Assembly (NCBI RefSeq): GCF_044458865.1
Contig: NZ_JBITIH010000015.1
Coordinates: 155,036-219,035 of the forward strand
Length of the DNA: 64,000 nt
Reading direction: 5' to 3'
Source of the DNA: Micromonospora_G sp044458865
GTDB taxonomy: Bacteria; Actinomycetota; Actinomycetes; Mycobacteriales; Micromonosporaceae
Made by a program: the position numbers and the translations under genes. The notes below the pieces were generated by a model. The model had not been told where the DNA came from and did not search any database. It saw nothing but the letters and a program-made list of their open reading frames with translations. This document shows positions 35,960 to 44,731 of this stretch, piece by piece; within the stretch, counting starts at the first letter, position 1; each line of letters opens with the position of its first letter.

Positions 35960-37276
35960 ATGGCACACCACCAGGCCACACCGTCCCCCTTCACCTCTGA
36001 CTCCCGCCCCGGTCGCCGTACCCTCCTGAAGGGCATCGGTGGCGTCACCGCCGCACTCGCCTCGGCACCACTGCTCGCGGCCTGTAGCGGGGGCTCCCCT
36101 TCGGGAGAGGGGGACGACAAGAACACCTCGCTCGGTTCGGGCCTCTCCGACGCCGTGCCGCGCAGCGCCATCCAGGCGATGGTCGACACGTACCAGCAGA
36201 AGTCGGGCGCGACCGTGAAGACCAACGTGATGCCGCGCAACGAACTGGTCAACAACATCAGCACGTACCTGCAGAGCAGCCCGGAGGACGCGGTCACCTG
36301 GTTTGCCGGCTACCGGATGCGCTACTACGCCGCCAAGGGTCTGCTCGCCCCGCTGGACGACATCTGGGAGAAGATCGGCAGGAACTTCTCCGAGGGCATC
36401 GCCAAGGCGTCGACCGGCGACGACGGCAAGAAGTACCTGGTGCCGAACTACAACTACCCGTGGGGTTTCTACTACCGCAAGAGTGTCTGGCAGTCGCACG
36501 GCTACCAGATCCCGGCCACCTTCGACGCCCTGCTCGCACTCTGTACGCAGATGAAGAAGGACGGCCTGACCCCGATCGCCTTCGCCGACAAGGACGGCTG
36601 GCCGGCGATGGGTACGTTCGACTACCTCAACATGCGCACGAACGGCTACCAGTTCCACGTCGACCTCTGTGCGCACAAGGAGTCCTGGGACCAGCAGAAG
36701 GTCAAGGACGTCTTCGACAACTGGAAGGCACTGCTGCCACACCAGGACCCGGCCGCCCTCGGCGCCACCTGGCAGGAGGGGGCCCGGAGCCTGGCCACCA
36801 AGAAATCCGGCATGTACCTGATCGGCTCGTTCATCGGTCAGGAACTCACCGACCCGGAGGTCGCCGCCGACCTGGACTTCTTCCCGTTCCCCGCGATCGC
36901 GGTCGAGGGCACTGACGCCATCGAGGCGCCGATCGACGGTTTTGTGCTCTCCGCGAAGGGTGGGAAGAACAAGGCCGCCAAGGACATGCTGGCCTTCTTC
37001 GGCAGCGGCGCCGGGCAGGACGTGTACGCGGCGAAGGACTCGTCGAACCTGCAGACCGCCAAGGACGCGAACACCTCGTCGTTCAGCGCGCTGAACCGCA
37101 AGGGTGCCGAGGCGATCGCGAACGCGAAGTACATCAGCCAGTTCTTCGACCGCGACGCCCTACCCGCGATGGCGAACAACGTCATGATTCCGGCCCTGCA
37201 GAGCTTCCTCAAGGACGGCACCGTCGACACCCGCAACCTGGAGTCGCAGGCCAAGACCTTGTATGCCGCACAGTGA
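35960..37276 (+). CDS. ABC sugar importer, substrate-binding lipoprotein
   Basis: 438 residues with a twin-arginine leader (SRPGRRTLLKGIGG, RR at 19-20) and a lipobox ending LLAAC (C42), so it is exported folded and tethered as a lipoprotein. The mature part has the extracellular solute-binding family 1 pattern, including GWPAMGTFDYLNMR and TWQEGARSLATKKSGMYLIG. It is the first of three importer genes; with the upstream alpha-galactosidase the likely cargo is an alpha-galactoside. The GGAGG ribosome site lies just upstream. Confidence 0.92.
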   Translation: MAHHQATPSPFTSDSRPGRRTLLKGIGGVTAALASAPLLAACSGGSPSGEGDDKNTSLGSGLSDAVPRSAIQAMVDTYQQKSGATVKTNVMPRNELVNNISTYLQSSPEDAVTWFAGYRMRYYAAKGLLAPLDDIWEKIGRNFSEGIAKASTGDDGKKYLVPNYNYPWGFYYRKSVWQSHGYQIPATFDALLALCTQMKKDGLTPIAFADKDGWPAMGTFDYLNMRTNGYQFHVDLCAHKESWDQQKVKDVFDNWKALLPHQDPAALGATWQEGARSLATKKSGMYLIGSFIGQELTDPEVAADLDFFPFPAIAVEGTDAIEAPIDGFVLSAKGGKNKAAKDMLAFFGSGAGQDVYAAKDSSNLQTAKDANTSSFSALNRKGAEAIANAKYISQFFDRDALPAMANNVMIPALQSFLKDGTVDTRNLESQAKTLYAAQ

Positions 37277-37289
37277 GCCGTCACCTGTC

Positions 37290-38246
37290 ATGACAACCAC
37301 CACCGTGTCCCCGTCGGTCGCGCCGTCGGCCGACGGGACCGCACCCCGGCCACGGTCCCGTCGGGTACGGCGACTGACCGGCTCGGACCGACTCGTGCTC
37401 GGCCTGATGGTGGGTGTACCCACGCTCATCCAGGCCGTGCTCGTGTGGATCCCCACACTGTTGTCGGTCGGGCTCTCCTTCACCCGTTGGAACGGGCTTG
37501 ACCTGGCCGACATCCGACCCGCCGGCCTGACCAACTACACGTACGCGACGCAGGAGTACCCGCCGTTCTGGCCGGCGGTCTGGCACAACGTGATCTGGCT
37601 GGTCTTCCTCGCGCTGGTGGCCACCCCGATCGGCCTGCTGCTCGCGGTCCTGCTCGACCAGAAGATCCGGGGTAGCCGGCTCTACCAGAGCATCTTCTTC
37701 ACCCCGGTGATGCTCTCGCTGGTCATGGTCGGCATCATCTGGCAGCTCGTCTACGCCCGCAACGAGGGCCTGCTGAACAACCTGTTGGGCACCGCCGGAA
37801 CACCCGGCGCGACCGACTGGTTCGGCGACTCGCAGGTCAACCTCTGGGCCGCCCTGATCGCCACCACCTGGCGGCACGCCGGCTACATCATGGTGCTCTA
37901 CCTGGCTGGTCTGAAGGGCATCGACCCCAGCCTGCGGGAGGCCGCCGCGCTCGACGGCGCCACCGCCCGGCAGACGTTCCTGCGGGTGGTCTTCCCGGCG
38001 ATGCGACCGATCAACATCGTGATCGTGGTGATCACGATCATTGAGGCGCTACGGGCCTTCGACATCGTGTACGTGATCAACCGGGGTACCAACGGCCTGG
38101 AACTGCTCAGCGTCCTGGTCATCCAGAACCTCGTCGGCGAGGGCCAGGTGATCGGCGTCGGTTCCGCCCTCGCGGTGATCCTGCTGGCGATCTCGCTCGG
38201 CCCGATCGTCTACTACCTGGTCCGCACCTTCCGGAGGGCAGACTGA
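37290..38246 (+). CDS. ABC sugar importer, permease (MalF-like)
   Basis: About 318 residues from MTTTTVSPSV. A start 27 bases upstream would overlap the binding-protein gene and cannot be excluded. Six hydrophobic segments and the EAA loop EAAALDGATARQTFLRVVFP, which docks the ATPase, are present. The N-terminal segment LVLGLMVGVPTLIQAVLVW is preceded by a basic cytoplasmic stretch. The stop shares a base with the start of the second permease (TGATG), so the two are made in equal amounts. Confidence 0.92.
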   Translation: MTTTTVSPSVAPSADGTAPRPRSRRVRRLTGSDRLVLGLMVGVPTLIQAVLVWIPTLLSVGLSFTRWNGLDLADIRPAGLTNYTYATQEYPPFWPAVWHNVIWLVFLALVATPIGLLLAVLLDQKIRGSRLYQSIFFTPVMLSLVMVGIIWQLVYARNEGLLNNLLGTAGTPGATDWFGDSQVNLWAALIATTWRHAGYIMVLYLAGLKGIDPSLREAAALDGATARQTFLRVVFPAMRPINIVIVVITIIEALRAFDIVYVINRGTNGLELLSVLVIQNLVGEGQVIGVGSALAVILLAISLGPIVYYLVRTFRRAD

Positions 38247-39175
38247 TGACGACGACCGCGACGCCCGCGCCGGCAACCGGCCTCGTGGACGGCGGCGACC
38301 GGGCTGCCACCCGACGCCGGCCCCCCGGACGCCGGCACTACGGCACCCACCTGTTCCTCGTCGCGATGGCGGTGCTGTGGCTGGTACCGCTGCTCTGGGC
38401 CCTCTACACCGCGCTGCGACCGAAAGCGGTGACGGACCGGTACGGCTACTGGAGCCTGCACGGACCGCTCAACCTGGACAACTTCTCCGCCGCCTGGACC
38501 CAGGGCGGCATGGCGACGTACTTCGGCAACTCGGCGATCATCACCATCCCGTCGGTGCTGCTGACCCTCGCCCTCGCCTCGATGATGGCGTTCGCGGTGA
38601 GCCGGTTCAGTTGGAGGTTCAACCTGACGTTGCTGATCATGTTCACCGCCGGCAACATGCTGCCGCCACAGGTGCTCGCCGCACCGCTGTTCGAGATGTT
38701 CAAGCACACGCCGCTGCCGTACTCGATCAGCGCCTCCGGCAGCCTGCTCGACACGTACTACGCGGTGATCGCGGTGGAGGTCGCCTTCCAGTTGGGCTTC
38801 TGCACGTTCGTACTGGCCAACTACATGAAGGCGTTGCCGGGCGAGCTGACCGAGGCGGCGCTGGTGGACGGGGCGGGCGTCTGGCGGCAGTACAGCCGGA
38901 TCATCCTGCCGCTGTGCCGACCGGCCCTGGCAGCCCTCGGCACGCTCGAAGTGATCTGGCTCTACAACGACTTCTTCTGGCCGCTGCTGTTCATCCACAG
39001 CGGCGACCAGTTACCCATCACCACGGGCATCAAGAACCTGCAGGGACAGTTCCTGCTGGACTACAACCTGATCGCGGCCGGCGCCACCATCACGGTCATC
39101 CCGACCCTGGTCGTCTACCTGGCCCTGCAGCGGCACTTCGTCGCCGGCCTGACTCTCGGCGCGAACAAGGGCTGA
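38246..39175 (+). CDS. ABC sugar importer, permease (MalG-like)
   Basis: 309 residues, ATG overlapping the previous TGA by one base. Six membrane segments and the EAA motif TEAALVDGAGVWRQYSRIIL are visible, and the C-terminus YLALQRHFVAGLTLGANKG is typical of MalG-type subunits. It forms the heteromeric channel with the preceding permease. No ATPase gene follows in the operon; the only candidate is the convergent MsmX-type gene immediately downstream. Confidence 0.93.
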   Translation: MTTTATPAPATGLVDGGDRAATRRRPPGRRHYGTHLFLVAMAVLWLVPLLWALYTALRPKAVTDRYGYWSLHGPLNLDNFSAAWTQGGMATYFGNSAIITIPSVLLTLALASMMAFAVSRFSWRFNLTLLIMFTAGNMLPPQVLAAPLFEMFKHTPLPYSISASGSLLDTYYAVIAVEVAFQLGFCTFVLANYMKALPGELTEAALVDGAGVWRQYSRIILPLCRPALAALGTLEVIWLYNDFFWPLLFIHSGDQLPITTGIKNLQGQFLLDYNLIAAGATITVIPTLVVYLALQRHFVAGLTLGANKG

Positions 39176-39189
39176 GGCACCGTCGGGGC

Positions 39190-39221
39190 CCCGGATCGGA
39201 TCAGGCCGGACCCGATCCGGG
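39190..39221. terminator. Hairpin spanning the stop codon of the convergent ATPase gene
   Basis: CCCGGATCGG (39190-39199) pairs with CCGATCCGGG (39212-39221). The 12-base loop contains the stop codon of the minus-strand ATPase gene (39201-39203), and the hairpin lies 15 bases after the permease stop on the other strand. The layout is the same as between the two convergent LtrA genes. Confidence 0.65.
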
Positions 39222-40550
39222 TGGGTCGAGTCTGATCCGGTTCCCGGCCCGGTCGAAGAGGAGGAGCCGGTCCAGGTCGACGGCGAGCACCATTGGCGCT
39301 CCGGGACGGGGTGGGGTCAGCGCGGGAACCCGCACCACCAGATCGGCGACGGGCGGCTGCTCCTGCGCGGACTCTGGCTCGTACACCGGGTAGAAGCCGT
39401 ACTCGGTCCTGGCGGTCGGGGGCGGTGAGTCGGTGCGCTGGTGCGGAATCATGCGGGCGAGCGCGTGCCGGAACGGGTGGGCGGTCGGCGGGTCGTCGGC
39501 GAGCAGTGCCGACAGGTGCTGGCCGGTGTCCGGGTGCTCCAGCCTCGACTCGACAACCGAGGTCGGTACGCCGCCGATGTCCACGTGCACCAACGCCTCG
39601 TGCCCGAGGTGCTCCACCGACCGTACGCTGCCGCGCAGCACCGCCCCCTGCCCGGCACCGGGCGTCACCGGAGTCAACGTCTCCGGTCGCAGTGCGAGCG
39701 TCACCCGTTCGGTGTGCCGGCGGACCAGCGTCCGTAGTCTCGGGTCGTCACGGGGCAGTTCCATCAGTTGCGAGCCCACGTCGATCAGCACCCGTTCGCG
39801 GTCGACGTAGACCGCCCCCTGGAGCAGGCTGGGGCGGGGTGTGCCGAGGAACGCCGCCACAAAGAGGCTGACCGGATCGGCGTACACCTCGGCCGGTGTG
39901 CCGATCTGCTGTACCCGGCCCCGGCGCAGCACCGCCACCCGGTCCGCCATCGCCATGGCCTCGACCTGGTCGTGTGTCACGTACAGGGTGGTCACGCCGA
40001 GCCGCCGGGACAGCCCGGCGATCTCCGTACGCAGTTCGGCCCGGACCCCGGCATCCAGATTGGACAGCGGCTCGTCGAGCAGGAACGCCTGCGGGCGTCG
40101 GACGATCGCGCGTGCCATCGCCACCCGCTGCCGTTGGCCCCCGGAGAGGTTGGCCGGCCGGCGTTCCAGCAGGTGGGCGATGCCCAGTTGCTCGGCTGCC
40201 TCGGCCACCCGGGCGGCGAGCGTGCCACTCGGCTCCGCACCGAGCCGCAACGGGAACCCGATGTTCTGCGCCACTGTCAGATACGGGTACAGGGCGTAGT
40301 CCTGGAAGACCATGGCGACCCGGCGGTCGCGTACCGTCTGGTTTTCCATCAGGTCGCCGTCGAAGAGGATCCGGCCGCTGGTCGGCTCCTCCAGACCCGC
40401 GACGAGCCGCAGGACCGTGGACTTGCCGCACCCGGTCGGGCCGAGCAACACCACGAACTCGCCGGATCCGATCTCCATGCTCACGTCGTCGACCGCCACG
40501 GGCCCGCCGTCGAAGACCTTGGTCAACCGGTCGAGGGTGATGGCGACCAA
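39201..40550 (-). CDS. ABC sugar importer ATPase, MsmX/UgpC type
   Basis: About 449 residues. AGGAGG inside the longer frame lies 8 bases before a TTG (40550), which I take as the start, giving MVAITLDRLTKVF; an ATG at 40571 is the alternative. Walker A GPTGCGKST, LSGGQRQR, Walker B FLLDEPLSNLDA and the H-loop YVTHDQVEAM are intact. A C-terminal TOBE-like extension of about 200 residues is longer than usual. MsmX-type ATPases can energise several sugar importers, which fits its separate, convergent position next to a three-gene importer that lacks its own ATPase. Confidence 0.9.
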   Translation of the reverse strand: MVAITLDRLTKVFDGGPVAVDDVSMEIGSGEFVVLLGPTGCGKSTVLRLVAGLEEPTSGRILFDGDLMENQTVRDRRVAMVFQDYALYPYLTVAQNIGFPLRLGAEPSGTLAARVAEAAEQLGIAHLLERRPANLSGGQRQRVAMARAIVRRPQAFLLDEPLSNLDAGVRAELRTEIAGLSRRLGVTTLYVTHDQVEAMAMADRVAVLRRGRVQQIGTPAEVYADPVSLFVAAFLGTPRPSLLQGAVYVDRERVLIDVGSQLMELPRDDPRLRTLVRRHTERVTLALRPETLTPVTPGAGQGAVLRGSVRSVEHLGHEALVHVDIGGVPTSVVESRLEHPDTGQHLSALLADDPPTAHPFRHALARMIPHQRTDSPPPTARTEYGFYPVYEPESAQEQPPVADLVVRVPALTPPRPGAPMVLAVDLDRLLLFDRAGNRIRLDPPGSGPA

Positions 40551-40679
40551 AGGGACCACCTCCTGCCCCACATGGTCCGGGCCGGTACGCCACTCGCGCT
40601 ACCCCCGCGACACTTTCGATGGGCCATCGATACGCCGAACATCCCCTCCCCTCCCCGCCGGACGCCCAAGGACAACGCG

Positions 40680-40730
40680 TTTGGAAGGGCCCCTTCCTAT
40701 ACAGAAAGCGATAACAGGGGGCCCTTCCTT
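40680..40730 (-). repeat. Dispersed two-arm palindromic element, copy 4
   Basis: On the minus strand: AAGGAAGGGCCCCC, core TGTTATCGCTTTCTGTATA, GGAAGGGGCCCTTCC. It begins 3 bases after the stop codon of the minus-strand glycosyltransferase gene and points the same way as that gene. The left half is identical to copy 1. Confidence 0.9.
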
Positions 40731-40733
40731 CGG

Positions 40734-41846
40734 TTACCAGGCGCCGGTGGGGGTGAGGGCGGAACTGGTGAGGCGGGGGGCGGTCGCCGCCCAGCGCCGG
40801 TAGATCCGCTCGTAGCCCTCGGCCATCAACTCCGCCGAGAAGGAGTTCCGTACGTGTGCCACGCACACCGCCGGATCGAGACGACCCGCGTCCCGCAGCG
40901 CCTGTGGCAGGTCGTCCGGGTCGACACAGACGATCCCGGTCTCGCCGGGTCGGATCAGCTCCGGTACGGCACCACGGTCGAGCGCCACCACCGGCGTACC
41001 GGTCGCCATCGCCTCGACCATCACCATGCCGAACGGCTCCTCCCAGCGGATCGGCATGATCAGGCAACGGGCCGAGAGCATCAGCTCGAAACAGGTCGCC
41101 CGGTCCGGGTTGCGCAGCACGGTCAGATCGGGACCCTGGAGCGGTTCGATCACCTCGGCGAGGTAACGCTGCTCCTCGGGCTCGTCGCACTTGCCCGCCA
41201 GCACCAGCGACAGCCCGGCCGCCCGACATGCCCGTACGGCCAGGTCCGGTCCCTTGTCCGGGCTGAACCGCGCCAGCCAGAGCACCGGGCCGGTGCCGAC
41301 CGAGGTCTTGTGCGGTACGTCGTCGAGCGCCATTCCGTTGTGGACGGTCGCCGCCCACGGCAGGTGGGGACGGAGTCGACGCTGCGCGTGTGAGATCGCC
41401 ACCAACCCGACCGACCGGTCGATGTCGGCGAGAATGTCCCCGAGTTCGCCGGTCGGGCGGTTGTGCACGGTCGCCACTGTCGGCACGGACCGCCGGGGGG
41501 CGACGAACGGACCGATGGTGGTGTGGTCGTGTACCACGTCGAACACGTCGGGATTGATCATCTGGTCGACCCGGGCCAGGTGTGCCAGTTCGGGCAGGGA
41601 CTGCCCGAGGCGTTCGTGCTGCAACTCCGGCATGGTGCCGACGAACCGGGCAGCGGTTCCCGATCCCGTACCCGCTCCGAAGAGGGTCACCTCGTGCCCA
41701 CGGGCGGCCAGCGCGTCAACCAGCGCGGCGCAGACCTGCTCCACCCCGCCGTAGCCAGCGGGTGGAAGCTCGTACCAGGGCGGCACGACCATCGCGATGC
41801 GCAATGGCGCCGTCCGGTCGAATCGGTCGATTGGCATGTGGTTCAC
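40734..41846 (-). CDS. Glycosyltransferase family 4
   Basis: About 370 residues. GGGGAGGG lies 9 bases before a GTG at 41846, a better start than the GTG at 41906, which has no ribosome site; an ATG at 41837 is a third option. GT-B fold features: PPWYELPPAGYGGVEQVCAA at the N-terminal donor/acceptor cleft, VLWLARFSPDKGPDLAVRA, and the EPFGMVMVEAMATGTPVVA nucleotide-sugar site with the conserved Glu. It transfers a sugar from a nucleotide donor to an unknown acceptor. There is no cluster of polysaccharide genes around it. Its 3' end carries dispersed repeat copy 4. Confidence 0.88.
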   Translation of the reverse strand: MNHMPIDRFDRTAPLRIAMVVPPWYELPPAGYGGVEQVCAALVDALAARGHEVTLFGAGTGSGTAARFVGTMPELQHERLGQSLPELAHLARVDQMINPDVFDVVHDHTTIGPFVAPRRSVPTVATVHNRPTGELGDILADIDRSVGLVAISHAQRRLRPHLPWAATVHNGMALDDVPHKTSVGTGPVLWLARFSPDKGPDLAVRACRAAGLSLVLAGKCDEPEEQRYLAEVIEPLQGPDLTVLRNPDRATCFELMLSARCLIMPIRWEEPFGMVMVEAMATGTPVVALDRGAVPELIRPGETGIVCVDPDDLPQALRDAGRLDPAVCVAHVRNSFSAELMAEGYERIYRRWAATAPRLTSSALTPTGAW

Positions 41847-41972
41847 GACGTCGAGCCCTCCCCACTGCTCCGGCTGACCCGGATAGCTCGGGTTCCCCGG
41901 CTGCACGGGGGATAACCGGCGGTCATGGCCACGAAAACGGGCGACGGGCGGGACCGGCGGGCCGGCAGACGG

Positions 41973-42650
41973 TCACATCGCCATTCCGAGCTGGTCGTCG
42001 ACCTCCCGGACGCCCGGTGCCGACCAGGCCACCCGGCGCGCTTCCTCCCGTTCCATCCACGAACGGACGGTTCCCGCGAGGATGACCGTGTCGGTCTCGA
42101 CCCGCACCACGATCTTGTCGGCGTTGTCTTCGATCACCCGTGCCAGCGCCCGCCGGATGTCCCGTTCCCGCTCCTGTGGCATGACCCGTTCACCCGGTCG
42201 TACGGAGATGAGGTTGGTGATTCCCCGGACCCCGGAGAGCCGGCCGAGGTCCCGCTCAGCGGCCTGCTTCTGGTAACCCCAGTCGACCTCACCGCGCAAC
42301 ACCACCCAACCGTTCGCGACGGTCACGTCGATCTGCTCCACCGGCACGAACGAGTCCCAGTCGAGGGCGCGGCTGGCCGCCTTCGCGATGTCGGTGTCGG
42401 TGGGTGCGGTCGAGCCGTGGAACCGTACCTCGATGTCGTTGGCCACGCCTCGAACACCACGGATGCGGTGCGCGGTGCGTTCCGCTGCCCACCGGCGGGC
42501 GTAGCTGTCCACCCACCCGGTCAGCGTGACGACACCGTCCCTGACCACGACTCCGACCTCGTTGGGCTGCACCTGCGCCTCCCATTTCAACTCGGCCAGC
42601 AGATCACGCTGGATGACCGTGTCGTCCTGGATCGCGGTCGCTGTGGTCAT
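41973..42650 (-). CDS. Protein of three BON domains
   Basis: 225 residues from ATG at 42650 with AAGGAGAGG upstream. The frame is open for another 94 codons 5', but those encode a repeat-derived Ser/His/Arg-rich sequence and are not part of the gene. Three successive BON domains are visible: VVVRDGVVTLTGWVDSYARR (about 35-55), VTVANGWVVLRGEVDWGYQK (about 110-130) and VRVETDTVILAGTVRSWMER (about 183-203). The BON fold binds phospholipid or acts in envelope stress. There is no signal peptide, so this looks like a cytoplasmic stress protein. It lies downstream of the protease gene on the same strand but behind a strong terminator. Confidence 0.88.
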   Translation of the reverse strand: MTTATAIQDDTVIQRDLLAELKWEAQVQPNEVGVVVRDGVVTLTGWVDSYARRWAAERTAHRIRGVRGVANDIEVRFHGSTAPTDTDIAKAASRALDWDSFVPVEQIDVTVANGWVVLRGEVDWGYQKQAAERDLGRLSGVRGITNLISVRPGERVMPQERERDIRRALARVIEDNADKIVVRVETDTVILAGTVRSWMEREEARRVAWSAPGVREVDDQLGMAM

Positions 42651-42734
42651 CGCCTCTCCTTCCCGGGTCCGTGCCTCTTCTGCCGCTCCCCCGACCGTCA
42701 CGCCGGCCGGGGTGACCCGTCCTCGTCCGGGCGA

Positions 42735-42884
42735 GGTGAGGAGAAGCCGGTGACGGAGAGACGCGAGAAGAAGCCGTGACGGATGAGACGTGAGAGCGAG
42801 CCGGTGGAGGGGTGAGACGTGAGAGCAAGCCGGCGACGGATCAGAGGAAGCCCGGTACCGGGGAGAAACGGAACCGGTACCGGG
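42735..42884. repeat. Degenerate tandem repeats and a KpnI-like inverted repeat upstream of the BON gene
   Basis: TGAGACGTGAGAGC occurs twice, 29 bp apart (42784-42797 and 42813-42826). Each is followed by a nearly identical GAGCCGG or AAGCCGG block, with two more diverged copies to the left, giving about four units. Next come CCCGGTACCGG (42851-42861) and CCGGTACCGGG (42874-42884), an 11-bp inverted repeat around 12 bases. All of it lies in the 5' region of the BON gene and may be a regulatory array. Confidence 0.65.
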
Positions 42885-42898
42885 CGGGGCGGAAAGGA

Positions 42899-42945
42899 AG
42901 CGGCGGGCGACGTGACCAACCCCCTTGGTCACATCGCCCGCCGCT
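42899..42945 (-). terminator. Terminator of the serine protease gene
   Basis: A 21-bp inverted repeat (42899-42919 with 42925-42945) around five bases, with one mismatch that becomes a G-U pair in the minus-strand transcript. That suggests it serves the minus strand, where the protease gene ends about 60 bases upstream. Confidence 0.75.
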
Positions 42946-43006
42946 TGGGGAGGAGGCGCACTTCCGAGTTACGGACAGTGCCCTCAGGTCTGCGCGGTCG
43001 CTGGTG

Positions 43007-44638
43007 CTATGACGTCTCGGCGAGCGTCACGGTTGCGGTCTGCTCCACACCATTTCGGGTGAAGGTCAACTGGACCTTGTCGCCCACCTTGCCGGTCTGC
43101 ACGGCGCCCACCAGATCGTTGGAGTCGTTGACCGTCTTGTCGCCGAAGCGGGTGATCACGTCGCCCTGTTGCAGGCCGGCCTGGGCGGCCGGGCTGCCCT
43201 GGGTCACCCCGTTGACCACCGCGCCGACGTCCTCGGACTCGGTCACGCTGACCCCGAGGTACGGGTGGCTGACCTTCTGGCCCTGCTGGAGCTTGCTGGC
43301 GACGTCCTTGGCCTTGTTGCTCGGGATCGCGAAGCCGACGCCGATGTTGCCGTTGCTGCCGGCGGTGGCGATGGCGGTGTTGATGCCGATCACCTCACCC
43401 TTGGTGTTGATCAGGGCGCCACCGGAGTTACCCGGGTTGATCGGGGCGTCGGTCTGGAGCAGGCCGGAGATCGAACTCGCCGCCTGCGGCTGCTGCTGTT
43501 GCTGGAACGGGTTCTGCGGCTGCTGCTGCTCCTCGCCGCCGGCCTGGATGGTCCGGTCCCGGGCGCTGATGATGCCGGCGGTGACCGAGCCCTGCAACCC
43601 GAGCGGGCTGCCCAGGGCGAGCACGGTGTCCCCCACCTGCATGGCGTCGCTGTCGCCGAACTTCGCCGGGTTCAGGTCGCTGACCCCCTGCGCCTTCACC
43701 ACCGCGAGGTCGGTCTTCGGGTCGGTGCCGATGATCTTCGCCTGGGCGGTCTTGCCATTGGCGAGGACGACCCGGACCGTGTCACCGGAGGCACTCGCCA
43801 CCACGTGGTTGTTGGTCAGGACGTAGCCGTCGGCGGTCAGCACCACACCCGAACCCTCACCGGTGCCGGTGGTGATCGAGACGACGCTGTTCTCCACCGA
43901 TGCCGCGATCTTCGGCAGGTCCTCGCTGTTGATGATCGGTGCGGCGCTGTAGGTCCGACTGGGTCCGGAGGAGCCTCCGTCCAGCGCCAGCGCGACCGCA
44001 CCACCGGCGATGCCGGAGCCGGCCATCAGCACCAGAGCCGCCGCACCGATCGCCGCGAACTTGCCGGCCCGGCTCGGCCGGGGCGCCGGAACGGGCACAC
44101 CCGGGCCCTGCGCCCAGATCGGCGGCGGGTTCCCGCCGACCTGCGGCGGCTGCGGCGGCAGGTGCGCGCCGTGCGGGTGGTGCCCGGCGTAGGTCGGGTT
44201 ACCGGTCCAACCCGGCTGGTTCTGCGCGGCCGGGTGCCAGGGGCTCGGCGGGTACGGGTTCGGCGCCGGGTGCGCGGGTGCCCCGGACTGCGGAGCGCCG
44301 TACGAACCGGCGTACGGGCCGGGCTGACCCGGGTGACCGGCGTACGGGCCGGCCGGTGCCCCGGAGGTCCCGGCGTACGGGCTGGCGTACGGGCTCTGCG
44401 GCGGCTCGGCCGCGGCGGCGGGCGTACCAGCCTGCTCCGGCTCTCCGGCGGTGGCCGGTTCGGAGGCGGCCTGGGCACCGGAAGTGGCCGGTTCGGAGGC
44501 GGCCTGGGCACCGGAGGCGGCGGTGGAGTCGGCCGGCCCGCGCTCGACGGGCGACAACTCCGCGGTGGGATACGACGGCGTGGTGTCGGCGTCGGCGTTG
44601 GCCGACGGCCTCTGCGGGTCGGTCTCGTACTCGTTCAT
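43007..44638 (-). CDS. HtrA-type serine protease with PDZ domain, PepD-like
   Basis: 543 residues. A Pro/Gln/Tyr-rich cytoplasmic N-terminus with repeated PATSGAQAASE and PYAG units (1-190), one membrane segment (195-220), then a trypsin-like domain with the triad H278 (TNNHVV), D310 (KTDLAVVK) and S405 (NPGNSGGAL), and a C-terminal PDZ domain (about 445-535). A Gln-rich insertion (about 370-386) interrupts the protease domain. It degrades or refolds misfolded envelope proteins. It lies directly behind a two-component system on the same strand, the order response regulator, histidine kinase, protease seen in mycobacterial mprA-mprB-pepD. This suggests induction by envelope stress. Confidence 0.92.
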   Translation of the reverse strand: MNEYETDPQRPSANADADTTPSYPTAELSPVERGPADSTAASGAQAASEPATSGAQAASEPATAGEPEQAGTPAAAAEPPQSPYASPYAGTSGAPAGPYAGHPGQPGPYAGSYGAPQSGAPAHPAPNPYPPSPWHPAAQNQPGWTGNPTYAGHHPHGAHLPPQPPQVGGNPPPIWAQGPGVPVPAPRPSRAGKFAAIGAAALVLMAGSGIAGGAVALALDGGSSGPSRTYSAAPIINSEDLPKIAASVENSVVSITTGTGEGSGVVLTADGYVLTNNHVVASASGDTVRVVLANGKTAQAKIIGTDPKTDLAVVKAQGVSDLNPAKFGDSDAMQVGDTVLALGSPLGLQGSVTAGIISARDRTIQAGGEEQQQPQNPFQQQQQPQAASSISGLLQTDAPINPGNSGGALINTKGEVIGINTAIATAGSNGNIGVGFAIPSNKAKDVASKLQQGQKVSHPYLGVSVTESEDVGAVVNGVTQGSPAAQAGLQQGDVITRFGDKTVNDSNDLVGAVQTGKVGDKVQLTFTRNGVEQTATVTLAETS

Positions 44639-44731
44639 GGCACCTACCTTGCCCCGTTGCTCTGCGACCCACCTGGAATCGCACTGGGTGTTCGCTGTGA
44701 ATCGTTCAGTTCGTCTGGGCGCCCGGCACCG

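Noticed and set aside
41973..42932. An N-terminal extension of the BON protein by 94 codons
   Set aside because: It would translate the tandem repeat array, while a good ribosome site precedes the ATG at 42650.
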